From contig ONTT01000001.1 in NCBI GenBank assembly GCA_900320865.1, forward strand, positions 57,614 to 121,613: DNA of 64,000 bases, given 5' to 3'. The notes below the pieces were generated by a model that searched no databases, was not told where the DNA came from, and was given only the letters and a program-made list of their open reading frames with translations. This document shows positions 32,930 through 43,000 of the stretch, in pieces (the stretch's first letter is position 1; the number at the start of each line of letters is the position of its first letter). The DNA comes from an uncultured Bacteroidales bacterium. Lineage in GTDB: Bacteria; Bacteroidota; Bacteroidia; Bacteroidales; Paludibacteraceae. A program made the position numbers and the translations under genes.

Positions 32930-34613
32930 GTCGGTGGTAGGTCAGCAAGCGCTTACTCAGACGCTGCAGAACGCGATTCGCCAGAATCATCTGGCGCATG
33001 CGTACCTGTTTTGCGGTCCGCGTGGAGTAGGTAAGACCACTTGCGCCCGTATCTTCGCTAAGACCATCAACTGTCTTAACCCGCAAAACGGTTTTGATGC
33101 ATGTAACGAGTGCGAGAGTTGCAAGGCCTTTAACGAGCAGCGTTCGTTTAATATCCACGAACTCGATGCGGCGTCTAACAACTCGGTTGAGGACATCCGT
33201 TCGCTCATTGATCAAGTGCGTATTCCGCCGCAGATCGGTAAGTACTCCGTTTATATCATCGACGAGGTACACATGCTCTCTGCCGGTGCATTCAACGCCC
33301 TGCTCAAGACACTGGAGGAACCCCCTTCGTACGCCATCTTCATTCTTGCTACAACGGAGAAGCACAAAGTGCTGCCGACTATCCTCAGTCGCTGTCAAGT
33401 GTACGATTTCAATCGTATCACCGTACCCGATACCATCGCCTACCTGCAGAAAGTAGCTGCAAACGAAGGTATCACGGTGAGTGAAGAGGCCCTGAACGTA
33501 GTGGCCCAGAAAGCCGATGGCGGTATGCGCGACGCACTCTCTATCTTCGATCAGTTAGTGGCGTTCTGCGGAAGCACTATCACCTACGAACAGACAATAG
33601 CCGTACTGAATGTACTCAATGCCGACTATTACTTCACGCTGGTCGATAAAGCCTTGGCGCATGATGTGGCAGGAGCATTACTGCTATTCAATGACGTGCT
33701 CAATCATGGTTTCGATGCCGGACATTTTGTGATTGGTTTTGCGCAACACCTACGTGATGTGCTGGTTAGCAAAGATCCGCAGACACTCTCGTTGTTAGAG
33801 ACAGGCGATTCGATTCGTGCACGTTACGGAGAACAGGCTAAGCGATGCCATCCTATCTGGATCTTCCAAGCCCTGGATATCCTCAATACCTGCGATATCA
33901 ATTACCGCACAGCGCGAAATAAACGCTTAACGGTGGAACTGGCGCTCATCAAACTATGCCAAATTGGTGTGGCTCAAGTTGTACCTCAACAGGCACAGCC
34001 TGCACCGCAAACTAAATCGGCACAGACAAATAAACCTTCTACATCGGCGCAGCCGACTACACCTCCTAAACAGGCTCCAACAGAGCCTACTACACCGCCG
34101 CAGCCTACTACACCGCCGCAAGCGGCTTCCACTCCTTCCATCCCTAAGATGCCGAGGATAGGTTTGGCTTTCGGTGCGAAGAAAGAAGAAAAGGTTGCTC
34201 CGGCTCCTCAAGAAGCAGCACCCGTTACAGAAACACCGAAAGAGGAGTCTAATCGCCCTTTTACAGCTGACCAACTCAGAGACGCGTGGGTTGGTCTTGC
34301 GGCTGCCCATAAAGAGGAACTGCGTCTGAAAGAGTTGATGGAGATTTATGCTCCGCAACTGATTGCTGAACAACAAGCGCAGATCGTCCTGCCTAACCCA
34401 TGGCAATTGGCTGAAATGCGCAAAGCGCTGCCTAGCTTACTACGTCAATTGCGTGCTCAATTACATAATGAGCACCTGAGTATAGAACTGATTCAAGCGG
34501 AGTTTAATCAAGAGCAGATGGCGTTTACCGCAGAAGAGAAATATGCGCTGATGGCCGAACAAAACCCTGCTTTGGCGCTACTCAAAGAGACATTGGATTT
34601 ACAAATTGACTGA
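32880..34613 (+). CDS. dnaX: DNA polymerase III subunit gamma/tau
   Basis: A 577-residue clamp-loader ATPase that opens the sliding clamp onto primed DNA. Seen: the usual N-terminus VSARKYRPQNFESVVGQQ, Walker A GPRGVGKTT at about residue 47, a zinc-binding cluster (Cys in INCLNP, CNECESC, residues 67-84), Walker B/sensor DEVHMLS at about 128, and arginine-finger region LSRC. After about 365 comes a Pro/Thr/Gln linker with 15-bp repeats (34050-34130), then a small C-terminal domain. The start is fixed by homology and lies inside the end of the preceding gene. No A-rich slippery site like that of E. coli dnaX is seen. Confidence 0.95.
   Translation: MENYVVSARKYRPQNFESVVGQQALTQTLQNAIRQNHLAHAYLFCGPRGVGKTTCARIFAKTINCLNPQNGFDACNECESCKAFNEQRSFNIHELDAASNNSVEDIRSLIDQVRIPPQIGKYSVYIIDEVHMLSAGAFNALLKTLEEPPSYAIFILATTEKHKVLPTILSRCQVYDFNRITVPDTIAYLQKVAANEGITVSEEALNVVAQKADGGMRDALSIFDQLVAFCGSTITYEQTIAVLNVLNADYYFTLVDKALAHDVAGALLLFNDVLNHGFDAGHFVIGFAQHLRDVLVSKDPQTLSLLETGDSIRARYGEQAKRCHPIWIFQALDILNTCDINYRTARNKRLTVELALIKLCQIGVAQVVPQQAQPAPQTKSAQTNKPSTSAQPTTPPKQAPTEPTTPPQPTTPPQAASTPSIPKMPRIGLAFGAKKEEKVAPAPQEAAPVTETPKEESNRPFTADQLRDAWVGLAAAHKEELRLKELMEIYAPQLIAEQQAQIVLPNPWQLAEMRKALPSLLRQLRAQLHNEHLSIELIQAEFNQEQMAFTAEEKYALMAEQNPALALLKETLDLQID
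34078..34125. repeat. Tandem repeat coding the DnaX Pro/Thr linker
   Basis: Imperfect 15-18 bp units give repeated PTTPP and QPTTPPQ in the disordered linker between the ATPase core and the C-terminal domain. Confidence 0.55.
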
Positions 34614-36324
34614 CCTGCTCAAATATTTACCTACCACCCGCAAAGAGATGGAGTTACGCGGCTGGGATGAAGTGGACATTGTCTTCTTCACCGGTGATGC
34701 GTATATCGACCATCCGTCTTTTGGTGCGGCCGTGTTGGGTAGAGTATTGGAGGCAGCGGGGTATCGAGTAGCAATCGTTCCGCAACCGGATTGGCATGGG
34801 GACTTCCGTGACTTTAAGAAATTCGGTAAACCTCGTATCTACTTCGCTGTCTCTGCCGGTTCGATGGATTCGATGGTAAACCATTATACGGCGGCTAAAC
34901 GCAGACGTTCCGATGATGCCTATACCCCGGAGGGAAAAGCAGGGGCACGACCGGATTATTGTACCATCACCTATTGTAAGATCCTCAAACAATTATACCC
35001 GGATGTACCGATTGTAATTGGAGGTATTGAGGCTTCCATGCGGCGCCTCACCCATTATGACTACTGGCAAGATAAACTGATGCCATCCATCCTCGTGGAC
35101 AGCGGAGCAGATATGTTGGTCTACGGCATGGGAGAACAGGCTATGACGGAGATTGCTAATCGAGGCTTCGTACACGATATCCCGCAGACAGCATTCTTAA
35201 CAAGCGATAAATCGGAGATTCCGGAGGATGCGATTATGCTCGCTTCGCACGAAGAGGCGCTGCGCGATAAACGCAAGCATGCGGAGAACTTCCGTCTGAT
35301 GGAGATCGAGTCGAATAAGATTCATCAGACTACCCTCGTGCAGCCCGTAGGAAAACAATGGGTGGTAGTGAACCCATCATATCCACCGATTACAACTGAA
35401 CAACTGGATGCCATCTATGATCTGCCGTATCAATATGCCCCGCACCCGAAATACAAGGACAAGCATATACCGGCCTACGAAATGATTAAATGGTCCGTAT
35501 GCATGCACCGCGGTTGTTTCGGAGGCTGTTCCTTCTGTACCATCTCGGCGCACCAAGGCAAACAGATCGTCTCGCGCTCGAAAGCCTCTATCTTACGACA
35601 GATTGAGAAACTGAGTCAGTTACCCGACTGGCATGGTGTCATATCGGATCTAGGTGGTCCGTCAGCGAATATGTACGGCATGCACGGCAAAGACATGTCG
35701 CTTTGCGAGAAGTGTGCACGCGCCAGTTGTCTGCAACCCAATATATGCAAGAATCTCAATCAGGATTTTGAGCCGGTGCTGGATATCTATCGCACGGTGG
35801 ATAAACTGCCATACGTCAAGCATGCATTTGTGGGCTCGGGTATTCGTTACGACCTAATGAACGAAGCCTATGCTCGCCAACTCATCACGCGCCATGTGTC
35901 GGGACGACTGAAAGTGGCACCGGAGCATTGTTCCGATAACGTACTCAAAGTGATGCGCAAACCCGCATGGACCAATTACCTGCGTTTCAGAGACCTGTTT
36001 CTGCGTATCAATGAAGAGGCGGGACTGAAGCAACAACTCATTCCGTACTTCATCTCCTCTCATCCGGGGTGTACGAAGCACGACATGCAAGTCTTGGCGG
36101 ATGAGACGAAACGGATGCATTATAAGCCGGAGCAGGTGCAGGATTTCACGCCGACACCGATGACATTATCCACGACGATGTTCTATACAGGCATCAATCC
36201 TTACACGCGCGAACCTATATATGTCGCGCGCACACCCGAAGAGAAAAAACAACAAAACCAATACTTTTTCTGGTATAAACCGGAGAAAAGTTACCCATCG
36301 AAAGATAAAAATAGAAAAAGATGA
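34606..36324 (+). CDS. YgiQ-family radical SAM protein
   Basis: A 572-residue YgiQ (UPF0313) protein, an uncharacterised radical S-adenosylmethionine enzyme. An N-terminal B12-binding-like region (about residues 1-190; WDEVDIVFFTGDAYIDHPSFG) precedes the cluster-binding CxxxCxxC in HRGCFGGCSFC near 299-310. A Cys pair CxxCxxxxC (LCEKCARASC) about 60 residues later resembles the second metal site typical of this family. TTG 34606 gives the family N-terminus LLKYLPTTRKEMELRGW, overlapping dnaX by 8 bp; ATG 34636 or 34648 would cut it. Reaction unknown. Confidence 0.9.
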   Translation: MTDLLKYLPTTRKEMELRGWDEVDIVFFTGDAYIDHPSFGAAVLGRVLEAAGYRVAIVPQPDWHGDFRDFKKFGKPRIYFAVSAGSMDSMVNHYTAAKRRRSDDAYTPEGKAGARPDYCTITYCKILKQLYPDVPIVIGGIEASMRRLTHYDYWQDKLMPSILVDSGADMLVYGMGEQAMTEIANRGFVHDIPQTAFLTSDKSEIPEDAIMLASHEEALRDKRKHAENFRLMEIESNKIHQTTLVQPVGKQWVVVNPSYPPITTEQLDAIYDLPYQYAPHPKYKDKHIPAYEMIKWSVCMHRGCFGGCSFCTISAHQGKQIVSRSKASILRQIEKLSQLPDWHGVISDLGGPSANMYGMHGKDMSLCEKCARASCLQPNICKNLNQDFEPVLDIYRTVDKLPYVKHAFVGSGIRYDLMNEAYARQLITRHVSGRLKVAPEHCSDNVLKVMRKPAWTNYLRFRDLFLRINEEAGLKQQLIPYFISSHPGCTKHDMQVLADETKRMHYKPEQVQDFTPTPMTLSTTMFYTGINPYTREPIYVARTPEEKKQQNQYFFWYKPEKSYPSKDKNRKR

Positions 36325-37286
36325 AAAAACACTATCGTATCAACCCCGAGACGCTGCAATTAGAGCGTATTGAGCATGGCTTCCGATACTGGCTACGTCG
36401 GTCCGGAGGTTATATCATCGGCGGTGTATGTTTAGGCGTATTGTTCTTCTACGTCTTCTTATATTTCTTCCCCTCACCCCGTGAGGCCTCGTTGATGCAG
36501 TATAACCGCAACTTATCTGCTCAAATGGAGGTGCTGGAAAAACAAGTGGACCAGATGCAGATTGTGATGGCAGACCTGTCGCAGCGTGATGATAACTTAT
36601 ACCGCGCGATGTTAGGTGCCGAGCCGATTCCTCTCAGTGCACGTCTGGGTGCGGCGCAGCAAGTGTCGTATTATGACTCCTTGGCGCGAATGACCAATAC
36701 GCAGTTGGCGGCCGATATCCAGCGGAAAGTGGATATCCTCGAGAAAGAACTGTATGTGCAGGCCCGTTCCTACGATGAGATATTGGAATTGGCGAAGAAT
36801 CAGGAAGTGCGTATGGAAAATATTCCGGCTATTCAACCGGTGCTCAATAAGGATCTTAAACGCATGGCTTCCGGTTACGGATGGCGTGTAGACCCGGTCT
36901 ATCATATTCGTCGTTTCCACGAAGGTATGGACTTCTCTGCTCCTGTCGGAACGGATATCTTCGCTACTGGTGATGGCGTGGTGACCTATTCGGGTTGGCG
37001 TCAAGGTTACGGAGAGACTGTGGAGATCGACCATGGCTTTAACTATGCTACCCGCTATGCACACTGCTCGAAACGAAAAGTGAAAGTAGGGCAGAAAGTG
37101 AAACGTGGTGACGTCATTGCCCTGGTAGGAAACACCGGTAAATCAACCGGTCCGCACTTGCATTACGAAGTGCATTATATGGGACGACCCATCGACCCAC
37201 GTAACTTCTATTTCTATGATCTCAGTCCCGAGGAGTATGACTTGATGGTACAGATATCCTCTAATATGGGTAATATGATGGATTAA
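36321..37286 (+). CDS. M23-family peptidoglycan metallopeptidase
   Basis: A 321-residue membrane-anchored cell-wall endopeptidase or its degenerate regulator. One transmembrane helix (about residues 29-50), a coiled coil (about 58-90 and 120-150), and a C-terminal LytM domain. Zinc ligands are in HEGMDFSAPVG (His about 200, Asp about 204) and HLHYEV (His about 279 and 281), so the active site is intact. It cleaves peptide cross-links in the periplasm. Starts on ATGA of the YgiQ stop; last gene of the run. Confidence 0.92.
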   Translation: MKKHYRINPETLQLERIEHGFRYWLRRSGGYIIGGVCLGVLFFYVFLYFFPSPREASLMQYNRNLSAQMEVLEKQVDQMQIVMADLSQRDDNLYRAMLGAEPIPLSARLGAAQQVSYYDSLARMTNTQLAADIQRKVDILEKELYVQARSYDEILELAKNQEVRMENIPAIQPVLNKDLKRMASGYGWRVDPVYHIRRFHEGMDFSAPVGTDIFATGDGVVTYSGWRQGYGETVEIDHGFNYATRYAHCSKRKVKVGQKVKRGDVIALVGNTGKSTGPHLHYEVHYMGRPIDPRNFYFYDLSPEEYDLMVQISSNMGNMMD

Positions 37287-37317
37287 AAAAAATCGCCAAT
37301 TACGGCGATTTTTTTTT
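37286..37317. terminator. Bidirectional terminator, M23 / Crp genes
   Basis: Eleven pairs: 37287-37297 with 37304-37314, loop AATTAC, A tract on the left and T tract on the right. Serves the (+) operon ending at 37286 and the (-) operon ending at 37321. Confidence 0.85.
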
Positions 37318-37320
37318 GTC

Positions 37321-38019
37321 TTATCCTAAACGAGATATTTTTTCCAATTCCTTCTCGTCCAGAATCTGGATGTGTCGGCCGTTAAGTGTCAACAAGCCTT
37401 CTTGTGCAAATTGACTCAACGTGCGGATGGCATTGCTGGTGGTCATATTGCTCATATTAGCTAAGTCTTCGCGCGGCAGTAACATCGCTATCGTTCGCCC
37501 GTCCTGTTCATAACCGTAGTTCTTCAGAAGCAATAACAGACTCTCTGCCAATCGGCCGCGAATATGTTTCTGCGTGAGGTTTACAGTCTGACGTTCTGAC
37601 ACCGCTAAGTCGCGCGCGATCATCAATAGAATCTGATAGCATAATGCACCGTTGGTCTGCACCAACTGGTTAAAGATCTCTCGGTCTAAGCGATAGAGGT
37701 TACATGCCTCCACCGCACTGGCGCTTGAGTTATATACATCGCGGGAGGTACAAGCGCGATAACCGAAGATATCGTAGGGTTTCAGCAAACGAATAATCTG
37801 CATACGTTGACCGATACCCTCTTTGAAAATACGTACTTTCCCGCTCAGCAACATCCAGATATACTGCGATTCCTCGCCTTCATTACGGATCTGCTCGTTC
37901 TTCTCGTACTGAACGATCTCCACATGTTGCGCTACAATCTTGCGCTCCTCTTCTGTTAACGTCGCCCAAAGGGGATTGAGTTCCCACATCGGGATGAATT
38001 TTTCTGTTAAATGCTTCAT
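37321..38019 (-). CDS. Crp/Fnr-family transcription regulator
   Basis: A 232-residue regulator with an N-terminal cyclic-nucleotide-binding-like beta barrel (about 20-140) and a C-terminal winged helix (about 150-225; LPREDLANMSNMTTSNAIRT is the recognition region). No CxxC-type Fe-S cluster cysteines are seen, so oxygen sensing by cluster is unlikely; effector unknown. It starts on the TAATG of the prmA stop and is the last gene of a minus-strand operon that contains dnaE. Confidence 0.87.
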   Translation of the reverse strand: MKHLTEKFIPMWELNPLWATLTEEERKIVAQHVEIVQYEKNEQIRNEGEESQYIWMLLSGKVRIFKEGIGQRMQIIRLLKPYDIFGYRACTSRDVYNSSASAVEACNLYRLDREIFNQLVQTNGALCYQILLMIARDLAVSERQTVNLTQKHIRGRLAESLLLLLKNYGYEQDGRTIAMLLPREDLANMSNMTTSNAIRTLSQFAQEGLLTLNGRHIQILDEKELEKISRLG

Positions 38020-38837
38020 TATCTATTGCTTGTTTTTTGCAATTGTATCATGCGCCATTCATGATTGGCATGCGTGGCAATGGGCGCTAATCCTTGCGCT
38101 TTTGCTGCTTCTATCAAAGCCTCGCAATCTGTTTCATAGAATCCGCTGAGCCATACCTGTCCGCCTTGTTTCAGATGCGCTGCATACGAGGCCATGTTCG
38201 CCAGTAGGATATTCCGATGGATATTGGCTAATATCAAATCGAAAGTACCTGCGTCTTCCGGAATTCGATCTCCTAACCGCACCTCTATCTCTTCTCCGTT
38301 CAGCGCTGCGTTCTCCTGCGCATTGACCACACTCTTCTCATCGATATCAATAGCCAATACGTGTGTAGCACCTAAACGTTTTGCGAAAATCGCCAGCACA
38401 CCGGTGCCTGTACCATGGTCGAGAACCTGTCCGAAGGCTGAAGACTGAATACTGAAAGCTTTCATTAAGGCCTCTATCATCATGGATGTCGTCTCATGAT
38501 GTCCGGCTCCGAACGCACAATGGGGTACGATGCGAATGCCTAATGGCAATTCCTCTATCGGATGCTCTGCTTCCCATGTCTCATTCCAGTTCTTATCCTC
38601 GCAAGCCTCTACGCCTATTAGCGTTGTACCTTCTGTGCTCGCGCATAGCGCCTCGATCTCTGCTTGTACACGTTCCCAGATTTCAGACTGAATATAATAA
38701 TCCGCATGGCTAACCTGCACCGATTCTAAACCGGGGTCTATTGTATCCACGCCTAACTCGCATATCTGCTGGTCGAATAGGTCTTTCTGCCATTCTTCGG
38801 CAAAAGCCGTCTTAATATGTAAAACGTGATATAGCAT
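38019..38837 (-). CDS. prmA: Ribosomal protein L11 methyltransferase
   Basis: A 272-residue class I SAM-dependent methyltransferase that trimethylates ribosomal protein L11. Seen: FGAGHHETTSMMIEAL (about residue 103), the SAM loop DHGTGTGVLAIFA at about 129, DIDEKSVVNA, and the catalytic-region LANIHRNILL in place of the usual DxxxANI. Its start overlaps the folC stop by 26 bp. A 7-bp repeat run (38434-38461) adds AFSIQSSAFG just before the SAM loop. Confidence 0.9.
   Translation of the reverse strand: MLYHVLHIKTAFAEEWQKDLFDQQICELGVDTIDPGLESVQVSHADYYIQSEIWERVQAEIEALCASTEGTTLIGVEACEDKNWNETWEAEHPIEELPLGIRIVPHCAFGAGHHETTSMMIEALMKAFSIQSSAFGQVLDHGTGTGVLAIFAKRLGATHVLAIDIDEKSVVNAQENAALNGEEIEVRLGDRIPEDAGTFDLILANIHRNILLANMASYAAHLKQGGQVWLSGFYETDCEALIEAAKAQGLAPIATHANHEWRMIQLQKTSNR
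38434..38461. repeat. Heptamer repeat within prmA, 4 units
   Basis: Units AAGGCTG, AAGACTG, AATACTG, AAAGCTT, coding KAFSIQSSAF next to the SAM-binding loop. Confidence 0.55.
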
Positions 38838-40047
38838 CTGATACTAAGTAATTACTTCCTCCGATAAAGATGGCGTCCTCTTCTGCTGCATGCTCCTGTG
38901 CGAACTGAATAGCTTCTTTGGAATTTTCGATAGCGATACCCTCTTTGCCCCATATTTCTAACATCTCCTGTGCGCTGCGTGCTCGCTGTGTATTCGGTGT
39001 CGTGAAGATATAATGATATCGCTCGCCATGAGGCATAAGGCGCATCACCACCTCCGTGTCTTTATCATTGACCATCCCGAATACAATCCATATATGCGGG
39101 TGGGGTAGTGCCTCCAGTTGACGCGCTACGTATTGCAGTCCATGGCTGTTATGTCCCGTGTCGCATATCGTCAATGGTCGTTCTTGTAACGTCTCCCATC
39201 GGCCTCGCAACCCCGTCATACGACATACGTTTGCAAAACCCTCTGCTATCGCCTCGTGCTTGATATGCAAAGCACGTAGGGCCACAAAAGCCGTCTGTAG
39301 GTTATGTTCCTGATACAGTCCTTTGAGTTCGCATTCATAGGCATAGCGTACTCGGCACTGACGCAAATACTCGCATTGGTCGGCAAAGACGAGTTCTGCT
39401 TCACACGCCGCTGCTCTTTCCCTAAACACCGGCTCTGTCTCTTCGTTCCTCTCACCGATGATGCAGGTCACGCGTGGCTTGATGATCCCTGCTTTCTCAC
39501 TGGCAATAGCCGCCAAGGTAGTACCTAAAAACTCCGTATGGTCCAAACCGATATTGGTGATGACGGATAGAATAGGGTGCAGCACATTTGTGCTGTCCAG
39601 CCGTCCACCTAAACCGACTTCCACTACGGCGATATCCACCTTTTCGCGTACGAAATACGCAAAAGCAAGGGCTGTCATCGTTTCAAAGAACGAAGGTTGC
39701 AAGGCGTCTAAAAACTCCTTGTGCTTCGTCACAAATGCCGCTACGTCCGCTTCCGGTATGGGCTGCCCATTGATGCGAATGCGTTCGGTCAAACTTACCA
39801 AATGCGGACTGGTGAACAACCCCACTCTCAGTCCCGATGCCTGCAATGCTGCGGCGATAAGGTGACAGGTAGAACCCTTTCCGTTCGTTCCGGCTACATG
39901 TACAGCACGCAGTTGCTCATGCGGATTACCGAAGTGCTCCATCAACCGGAGCGTGTTCTCCAATCCCGGTTTATAGGCTGCTGCACCCACCATATGAAAC
40001 GGTGGACGAGACGCATACAGATATGTGACAACTTCGTTATAATTCAC
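38812..40047 (-). CDS. folC: Bifunctional folylpolyglutamate/dihydrofolate synthase
   Basis: A 411-residue Mur-ligase-family enzyme that joins glutamate to dihydropteroate and extends polyglutamate tails. Seen: the ATP loop HVAGTNGKGSTC (about residues 50-61), SPHLVSLTERI, GGRLDSTN (about 148), and the C-terminal domain with DTGHNSHG. Starts 4 bp after dnaE. Part of the dnaE operon. Confidence 0.93.
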   Translation of the reverse strand: MNYNEVVTYLYASRPPFHMVGAAAYKPGLENTLRLMEHFGNPHEQLRAVHVAGTNGKGSTCHLIAAALQASGLRVGLFTSPHLVSLTERIRINGQPIPEADVAAFVTKHKEFLDALQPSFFETMTALAFAYFVREKVDIAVVEVGLGGRLDSTNVLHPILSVITNIGLDHTEFLGTTLAAIASEKAGIIKPRVTCIIGERNEETEPVFRERAAACEAELVFADQCEYLRQCRVRYAYECELKGLYQEHNLQTAFVALRALHIKHEAIAEGFANVCRMTGLRGRWETLQERPLTICDTGHNSHGLQYVARQLEALPHPHIWIVFGMVNDKDTEVVMRLMPHGERYHYIFTTPNTQRARSAQEMLEIWGKEGIAIENSKEAIQFAQEHAAEEDAIFIGGSNYLVSDAISRFTY

Positions 40048-40051
40048 CGCT

Positions 40052-43000
40052 CTATTTCTCTGCTACAGCAAAATCCAGTACGTCTTCTGCGCGCTTGCGT
40101 ACCAACCATTTATAGAACCGCGGAGTGACATGAATCGGAAGGGATCGACTGGTTAACGCAACCTGCTGTTTATTCAGCGGGTTAAATACCGTCACATGCA
40201 GTCGGCCTTGACCCGGGTTTTCTTTGATTTTATCTGCTAATTCATCGATCAGTTCCGGTGTAACAGCCTCTAACGCTAACCGAATCTGAATACCTTCACT
40301 GCGTTTCTTCTGTGTCTCATTGAGTGTCTCCACGCTTTGCACCACGAACTCAAACTCCGCTTTCTCATCAGGCCCTTCTCTGAACCATTTTTGTCCGGCT
40401 CCACGCTGTTGAACAACGCCTTGCACGAGCACATACAGGTCTTTGAGTAATAGGTGGCCGAAATTGGTATAGGCATTGCCGAAGAGCGCAAACTCATAAC
40501 TGCCGCTATAGTCCTCTATCGTGTAACGTCCGTACGGATTACCTTTCTGACTGATGCGTTGTTCCGCCGAAGTGATAAGTCCGCCTAAGAGACAAGCTTG
40601 ATTCTTATGCGCTGCGATAAACTCCGAAGGAATGATAGGACGTTCGTCCATTTCTTCATCGTTCTCTGCCAACTCAATTTTAATGCGTTTCTCTGCTTCT
40701 GCACGTTCCTCCGGTTTACGCCATTTCTCGAATTGCGACAACTCATTCGTCGTTACATTGCAAAGTTCGCGCAATTCGAATTCGAACTCATCCAGCGGGT
40801 GCGCAGAGAGGTAGATACCAATCAGGTCTTTCTCTTTGTTAAGTCGTTCAATCGTGTCCCAGCGAGGTACTTGAGGCAGATCCGGATGTTTGATCTCAAT
40901 CGCATCGGCTAAGTCGCCGAAGAGCGAATTGGAATTAACTGCTTTGTCGGCCTGCCATTTATTGCCGTAGTTCATTAGCAACTCCATACCAGTGTTACCG
41001 ATTTCATCTGTGCCGAAGAACTGTTCTCGGTAGATGTCATCGAAGCATTCGAAAGCACCCGCTTTAGCCAGATTTTCAATAGTCTTCTTATTACAACTTT
41101 GCAGGTTCACACGCTCGAGGAAATCAAAGATACTGGTGTATTTACCGTTTTTCTCCCGTTCGCTGATGATGGCATCTACTGCTCCTTCACCTACACCCTT
41201 GATGCCACCCAGACCAAATCGGATTGCACCCTTGCTATTTACCGTAAACGATAACTCGGATTCATTCACATCGGGCTCTAATACACTCAGACCCAAAGCA
41301 CGACACTCGTCCATGAGTTTCGTCACTTCCTTGATATCGTCTTTGTGGACGGTGAGGTTCGCTGCCATGAACTCAGCAGGGTAGTGCGCTTTGAGGTATC
41401 CTGTCTGATAAGCCACCCAGGAGTAGCAAGCGGCATGCGACTTATTAAATGCATAGGAGGCGAATTTCTTCCAGTCTTCCCATATTTTCGTCAGCACCTT
41501 TTCGTCGTGTCCGTTCGCCTTGCCGCCGGACATAAACTTATCCTGCAGTGACGCCAATACATCCATCTGCTTCTTACCCATAGCCTTACGGAGTTTATCA
41601 CTCTCACCGCGGGTGAAGTTAGCCAGCAATCGACTCAGCAACATCACTTGCTCCTGATATACCGTCACACCATAGGTGTCTTTGAGGTATTTCTCCATCA
41701 CTGGTATATCGTACGTCACAGGCTCGATACCCTGTTTACGCTTGATGAACTGCGGGATATAATCCATCGGTCCCGGTCGATAAAGGGCATTCATGGCGAT
41801 TAAGTCACCGATTACGGTTGGCTGCAGTTCGCGCAGGTATTTCTGCATACCTGCCGACTCAAACTGGAACACTGCTACCGTTCGTCCCTCTTGGAACAAC
41901 TTATAAGTCAACTCATCATCAATGGGTATATGATCGATGTCGATATCAATACCGCGTGCTTTCTTGACGTTTCGCAGACATTCCTTGATGATGGTCAAGG
42001 TGATGAGGCCGAGGAAGTCCATCTTAATTAGACCAACACTCTCCACCACATGTCCGTCATATTCCGTTACCAGCACACGTTTCTTGCTGTTCTTATCTTC
42101 TACCGAACTCAGCGGCGCGAAGTTGGTCAAGTCATCCGCGCCGATGATCACTCCGCAGGCATGCACACCTACTTGACGGATCGTACCTTCTAGGCGAGCC
42201 GCGTATTCCAACATCGAGCGGGTATTCGGATCACCTGTCTCGTACTCGCGTTTTAACTCATCGATGTACTTATAGCAGTTTTTCAAGTTCACCTTCGGCT
42301 TCTTGGCGCCGGGAGGTAGACTCTTTAATACCGTATCCGGGAAATCACGATCTGGTACGTAGCCCTTTAATTCATTCACAAAAGCAAGGGGCACCTGTTG
42401 CACACGTCCTACATCCGCCAAAGCCGATTTGGTTGCCATCTTACCGTATGTCACGATATGTGCCACATGCGTCTCGCCGTATTTGCGACTCACGTAATCC
42501 AGCACTTTACCGCGCCCGCAATCTTCGAAGTCCGTATCGATATCCGGCAAAGAGATACGGTCCGGATTCAAGAATCGCTCGAACAGTAAATCATATTTCA
42601 GCGGATCCAGGTCAGTGATCTTCAAACAGTACGCTACTACCGATCCGGCAGCCGATCCACGTCCGGGCCCCACACTGACATCCAGTTCTTCACGGGCCGC
42701 ACGAATGAAATCCATCACGATCAGGAAATAGCCCGGGAAACCCATCGAGATGATGGTGTTCAACTCGAATTCAATTCGCTCTTTGAGCACCTCATCGGTC
42801 TCCAATCGCTCTTTGCCGTAGCGCTCCAGCGCGCCTTCCATCGTCAAGTGACGCAGGTATGCGGCTTCGAAAGCCAGTCGATCCGGATAATCTTCCTCTT
42901 TACCGAACGAAGCCGGGATATCGAACTTCGGCATGATAGGATCGTGATCGATATTGTATATCTCTACCTTATCTGCGATCTCCTGTGTATTCGTGATAGC

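Noticed and set aside
34050-34130. Repeat array resembling a CRISPR
   Set aside because: It is a Pro/Thr-coding linker within dnaX, with no spacers of uniform length and no cas genes in the window.
34183-34200. Programmed frameshift site in dnaX for a gamma form
   Set aside because: The A-rich stretch here lacks a hexameric slippery sequence followed by a stem-loop. A shorter gamma product is not supported.
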